From positions 1 to 36,362 of the forward strand of contig JBGTCY010000059.1 of assembly GCA_041748615.1 (NCBI GenBank): a DNA stretch of 36,362 nt, given 5' to 3'. The notes beneath the pieces are model-generated. The model had not been told where the DNA came from and did no database searches. It saw only the letters and a program-made list of their open reading frames with translations. The translations under genes and the position numbers were made by a program. The stretch is from JBGTCY01 sp041748615 (GTDB lineage: Bacteria > Bacteroidota > Bacteroidia > Chitinophagales > CAIOSU01). Of this stretch, positions 33,873 through 36,362 are shown one piece after another (position 1 is the stretch's first letter; each line of letters begins with the position of its first letter).

Positions 33873-34199
33873 ATGAAAAAGCAAAGAATGAAAACTTACA
33901 GTTTGGAAGAACTTACCGACAAGCATATCGGCAAACGCGGAACACCCAAGCGCGATGCTTTTGAAAATGAGTTGCGTCTTGACCTGCTGGGAGAGGCAAT
34001 CAGACAAGCACGACTGAAACGAAATTTGACACAGGAAGAACTTGGAAAATTGGTAGGCGTTCAAAAAGCACAAATTTCAAAACTTGAAAACAGCATGACC
34101 GATGCACGTTTCGATACGATACTTAAAGTATTTAAAGCGCTCAACGCAAAAATAAATTTCAATGTTGAGTTGCTCAATCAAAAAGTAAAACTCGCCTGA
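33873..34199 (+). CDS. XRE-family antitoxin
   Basis: 108-residue cytosolic protein. The C-terminal two thirds carry an XRE helix-turn-helix (LGEAIRQARLKRNLTQEELGKLVGVQKAQISKLENS, here broken as LTQEELGKLVGVQKAQISKL at about 63-82). The N-terminal MKTYSLEELTDKHIGKRG segment resembles the toxin-binding arm of HigA-type antitoxins. It would neutralise the toxin encoded just upstream and repress the operon, most likely through the palindrome at 33483-33500. EboF begins 64 bases downstream, so transcription from the pair may run into eboF. Confidence 0.87.
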   Translation: MKKQRMKTYSLEELTDKHIGKRGTPKRDAFENELRLDLLGEAIRQARLKRNLTQEELGKLVGVQKAQISKLENSMTDARFDTILKVFKALNAKINFNVELLNQKVKLA

Positions 34200-34263
34200 A
34201 GTCAAACAAATTTTCATGCCCCATATCCTGTCTTTTGAACCACAAAATTATTTCTCAAACTGA

Positions 34264-35637
34264 ATGAACCGCACCGTAGTCATCAATGTAGTCGGACTTA
34301 CTCCGGGATTAATCGGAGCGCATACGCCCTTTTTGAAAAAATGGTCGGATGAAGCTAAAACCGCAGCCGTTCAGCCGCCATTGCCCGCGGTGACCTGCGC
34401 TTCGCAGGCGACTTTTCTCACCGGAAAAATGCCCGATGAGCACGGCATTGTCGGCAACGGCTGGTATTTCAAAGACGAGTGTGAAGTGAAATTCTGGCGG
34501 CAGTCCAACAAGTTGGTACAAAGCAAAAAAATCTGGGAAATTGCCAAAGAAAAAAATCCCGCGTTCACGTGCGCGAATATGTTCTGGTGGTACAACATGT
34601 ATTCATCGGTTGATTTCAGCGTGACGCCCCGCCCGCAGTATCTCGCTGACGGCAGAAAATTTCCTGACATTTATTCGCATCCGGCAGAGTTGCGGGATAC
34701 GTTGCAAAAAAAAATCGGCACTTTTCCTTTGTTCGATTTCTGGGGACCGAAAACCACCATCCGTTCCAGCCAATGGATAGCGGATGCTTCGATGGAAGTT
34801 GAAAACATGCATCAACCCACGCTCACGCTCATTTACCTGCCGCATCTCGATTACAATCTACAGCGGTATGGGAATGATTTTCCGGGCATTGAAAAAGATT
34901 TGAAGGAGATTGACGCGGTGTGTGAAAAGCTGATTACGTTTTATGAAAACAAAGGCGTGCAGGTCGTTGTGCTTTCGGAATACGGCATTACGAATGTCAG
35001 CCGTCCCGTACACCTCAATCGCGTATTGAGAAAAAACGGATTGCTCGCCACACGTGTAGAGCGCGGGCTGGAATTGCTCGATGCGGGCGCGAGCAAAGCC
35101 TTTGTCATAGCCGACCACCAAGTGGCGCATGTGTATGTGAATGACAAGTCAGCATTGAATAAAGTAAAAAGTCTGCTGGAAAATACGGAAGGCGTTGAGT
35201 TGGTATTGGATGAAAGTATAAAGCAACAATATCATCTCAATCATGACCGCGCGGGAGATTTGATTGCCGTTGCCGACCGTCAGTCGTGGTTCACTTATTA
35301 TTATTGGCTCGATGATGAAAAAGCGCCCGATTTCGCCCGCACCGTGGATATTCACCGCAAGCCGGGCTACGACCCCGTTGAGTTGTTCATCAATCCCGAT
35401 TTGAATTTGGTGCCACTGCGCGTGGTTTCCAAACTATTGAAAAAGCAATTAGGCTTCCGAGTGCTGATGGACCTCATCCCACTCAAACCCGAATTAGTGA
35501 AAGGTTCCCACGGACGTCTGCCTGATAATCAAAATGACGGACCATTATTAATAACCAAACAAAAAACATTACTCCCGGAAAATAAATTGGAAGCGACAGA
35601 GGTGTTCGGGGTGTTGATGAAGCATCTGGGAGCATAA
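34264..35637 (+). CDS. eboF: EboF, alkaline-phosphatase/NPP-fold protein with degenerate metal site
   Basis: 457-residue protein of the nucleotide pyrophosphatase/phosphodiesterase group of the alkaline phosphatase superfamily, last gene of the ebo set. The nucleophile block is kept (PAVTCASQATFLTG, Thr near 43, then EHGIVGNGWYF), as is GSHG near the C-terminus and the Asp in YLPHLDY. But the usual first metal Asp (DG) reads VVG, the DxxGHxxG site reads DYNLQRYG, and SDHGM reads SEYGI. So about four of six metal ligands differ from the family consensus, suggesting a pseudoenzyme or changed chemistry. No signal peptide is seen, so it is cytosolic. In intact clusters it follows eboE directly; here the toxin-antitoxin pair intervenes. 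Confidence 0.82.
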   Translation: MNRTVVINVVGLTPGLIGAHTPFLKKWSDEAKTAAVQPPLPAVTCASQATFLTGKMPDEHGIVGNGWYFKDECEVKFWRQSNKLVQSKKIWEIAKEKNPAFTCANMFWWYNMYSSVDFSVTPRPQYLADGRKFPDIYSHPAELRDTLQKKIGTFPLFDFWGPKTTIRSSQWIADASMEVENMHQPTLTLIYLPHLDYNLQRYGNDFPGIEKDLKEIDAVCEKLITFYENKGVQVVVLSEYGITNVSRPVHLNRVLRKNGLLATRVERGLELLDAGASKAFVIADHQVAHVYVNDKSALNKVKSLLENTEGVELVLDESIKQQYHLNHDRAGDLIAVADRQSWFTYYYWLDDEKAPDFARTVDIHRKPGYDPVELFINPDLNLVPLRVVSKLLKKQLGFRVLMDLIPLKPELVKGSHGRLPDNQNDGPLLITKQKTLLPENKLEATEVFGVLMKHLGA

Positions 35638-35646
35638 GAAACTGTG

Positions 35647-35790
35647 CTAAACGACCACTTCAAGCATTTCTCCATTTTATTCTGCAATAAAAATTTCTGG
35701 TTGTTTAAGATATTCATCAACTAAGACTTTGGAATGGTCTGCAAGAAATAATAGTTTGTATGGTGGCTCGACCTTATCATATTTTATTTT
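35647..35790 (-). pseudogene. Decayed N-terminal fragment, GNAT acetyltransferase-like
   Basis: Read on the minus strand from 35790, a 37-codon open frame gives KIKYDKVEPPYKLLFLADHS then KVLVDEYLKQPEIFIAE, then TAA (35677-35679), then NGEMLEVVV before a TAG (35647-35649). The pattern PPY-x-LL-x-LAD...VxEYL...xFIAE-NGE...VVV looks like the start of a GNAT-family N-acetyltransferase. There is no ATG (ATA where it might be), an in-frame stop and no C-terminal half, so this is a remnant. Family assignment is from memory of the pattern only. Confidence 0.4.
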
Positions 35791-35820
35791 TTACTTTATG
35801 TTTTAACGGGGGAAACCTGC

Positions 35821-36362
35821 CTACAAATTCTCCAACCTTCCCCCATCCACCGGCAGATTAATTCCGGTGATGTAGGCTGCTGCCGGGGATGCTAAAAACG
35901 CGACAGCCGCGGCTATTTCAGAGGCATCCGCGAAGCGGTTGAGCGGAATCGCTTGCTTCATTTTCTCGGTGACAATATCAGCGGGTTGATTTGTTTTTTG
36001 AGCAGTACCTTCAATAATCGCATTCAGGCGTTCCGTTATAGTCGCGCCCGGCAACACATTATTCACGGTGATTCCAAACGGACCTAATTCAAAGGATAAA
36101 GTTTTCGCCCAACTCGCCACCGCGCCCCGCACCGTGTTTGAAACCCCCAGTCCTTTGATAGGCGCTTTCACCGATGTGGAAATGATATTGATGATACGAC
36201 CGTAGTTTTCTTTTTTCATTCCTTCAACTGTCAGTTGCGTCAGAATTTGATTGCACAACAAATGATTGCTGAACGCTTTCAAAAAATCTTCGGGCTGCGC
36301 GTTGATGGCAGGACCTGCCGGTGGACCACCGGTATTGTTCACCAGAATGTGAATCGCATTTT
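35821..36362 (-). CDS. SDR family protein, partial at window edge
   Basis: C-terminal part of a short-chain dehydrogenase/reductase; the frame is open to the end of the window (reading NAIHILVNNTGGPPAG from the edge), so the N-terminal cofactor motif lies outside. Seen: NNTGGPPAG instead of NNAG, IINIISTSVKAPI with the active-site Ser, TVNNVLPGATITERL and the C-terminal AVAFLASPAAAYITG/LPVDGG. The catalytic Y-x-x-x-K position reads LGVSN (then TVRGAV), so both Tyr and Lys are missing; an SDR subgroup with this SN..R pattern exists, and its activity is uncertain. Convergent with eboF. Confidence 0.85.
   Translation of the reverse strand, partial: NAIHILVNNTGGPPAGPAINAQPEDFLKAFSNHLLCNQILTQLTVEGMKKENYGRIINIISTSVKAPIKGLGVSNTVRGAVASWAKTLSFELGPFGITVNNVLPGATITERLNAIIEGTAQKTNQPADIVTEKMKQAIPLNRFADASEIAAAVAFLASPAAAYITGINLPVDGGRLENL

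Noticed and set aside
35529..35720. Minus-strand 63-residue frame in the eboF-SDR gap
   Set aside because: It overlaps the eboF end, has no recognisable pattern, and the protein-like signal in the gap is in a different frame (the remnant at 35647-35790).

Overview
The window looks like a chromosomal segment of a Bacteroidota bacterium, probably from the Chitinophagales/Saprospirales/Sphingobacteriales side of the phylum. The support is: a secreted protein with a C-terminal type IX secretion sorting domain; a DUF4199 protein, a BatA-type protein and a DUF3467 protein, families typical of this phylum; -7 promoter boxes of the TAnnTTTG type in front of several genes; almost no Shine-Dalgarno sequences; and dispersed intergenic hairpin repeats. 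No rRNA, CRISPR array or phage structural gene is visible. One tRNA (Pro, GGG) is present.

Left part (1-10.6 kb): a secreted vWA-like protein faces an SDR oxidoreductase tail to tail. A translationally coupled minus-strand unit follows: a dihydroorotase homologue that has lost its metal ligands, a DUF4199 membrane protein and a GT2 glycosyltransferase. Next come an AT-rich phosphoenolpyruvate carboxylase gene flanked by repeat-bearing intergenic regions, and a BatA-like protein with its own promoter.

Middle (10.8-23.0 kb): tRNA-Pro with a terminator; a T9SS-exported protein combining a c-type heme motif, a copper-monooxygenase-like region and Ig-like repeats; a DUF3467 protein; a small lipoprotein; aroB-aroA (shikimate pathway) divergent from panB (pantothenate), with a long perfect-looking hairpin between them; an ExbB-ExbD-TonB operon; and accC (biotin carboxylase) overlapping a methyltransferase that starts with TTG.

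Right part (23.1-35.6 kb): a complete ebo gene set in canonical order, eboA-eboB-eboC-eboD-eboE-eboF. Homologous clusters are known from eustigmatophyte endosymbionts, cyanobacteria (scytonemin precursor traffic), pseudomonads and Bacteroidota, and the product is still undefined. Here the operon is interrupted twice by AT-rich genes with defence or mobile character. Between eboB and eboC lies a 1648-residue protein with a restriction-nuclease-like N-terminus, an SF2 helicase core and about 13 tandem helicase-associated (HA) repeats. Between eboE and eboF lies a RelE/HigB-type toxin with an XRE antitoxin, preceded by a perfect palindrome that overlaps the eboE stop codon. EboF itself appears to have lost most metal ligands of the phosphodiesterase fold. 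The window ends with a decayed acetyltransferase-like remnant and a partial SDR gene that runs off the edge.

The most interesting points are the doubly interrupted ebo operon, the nuclease-helicase-HA array protein, and several pseudoenzyme-like proteins (dihydroorotase homologue, EboF, terminal SDR). All functional calls come from reading the translation by eye; no database search was run.
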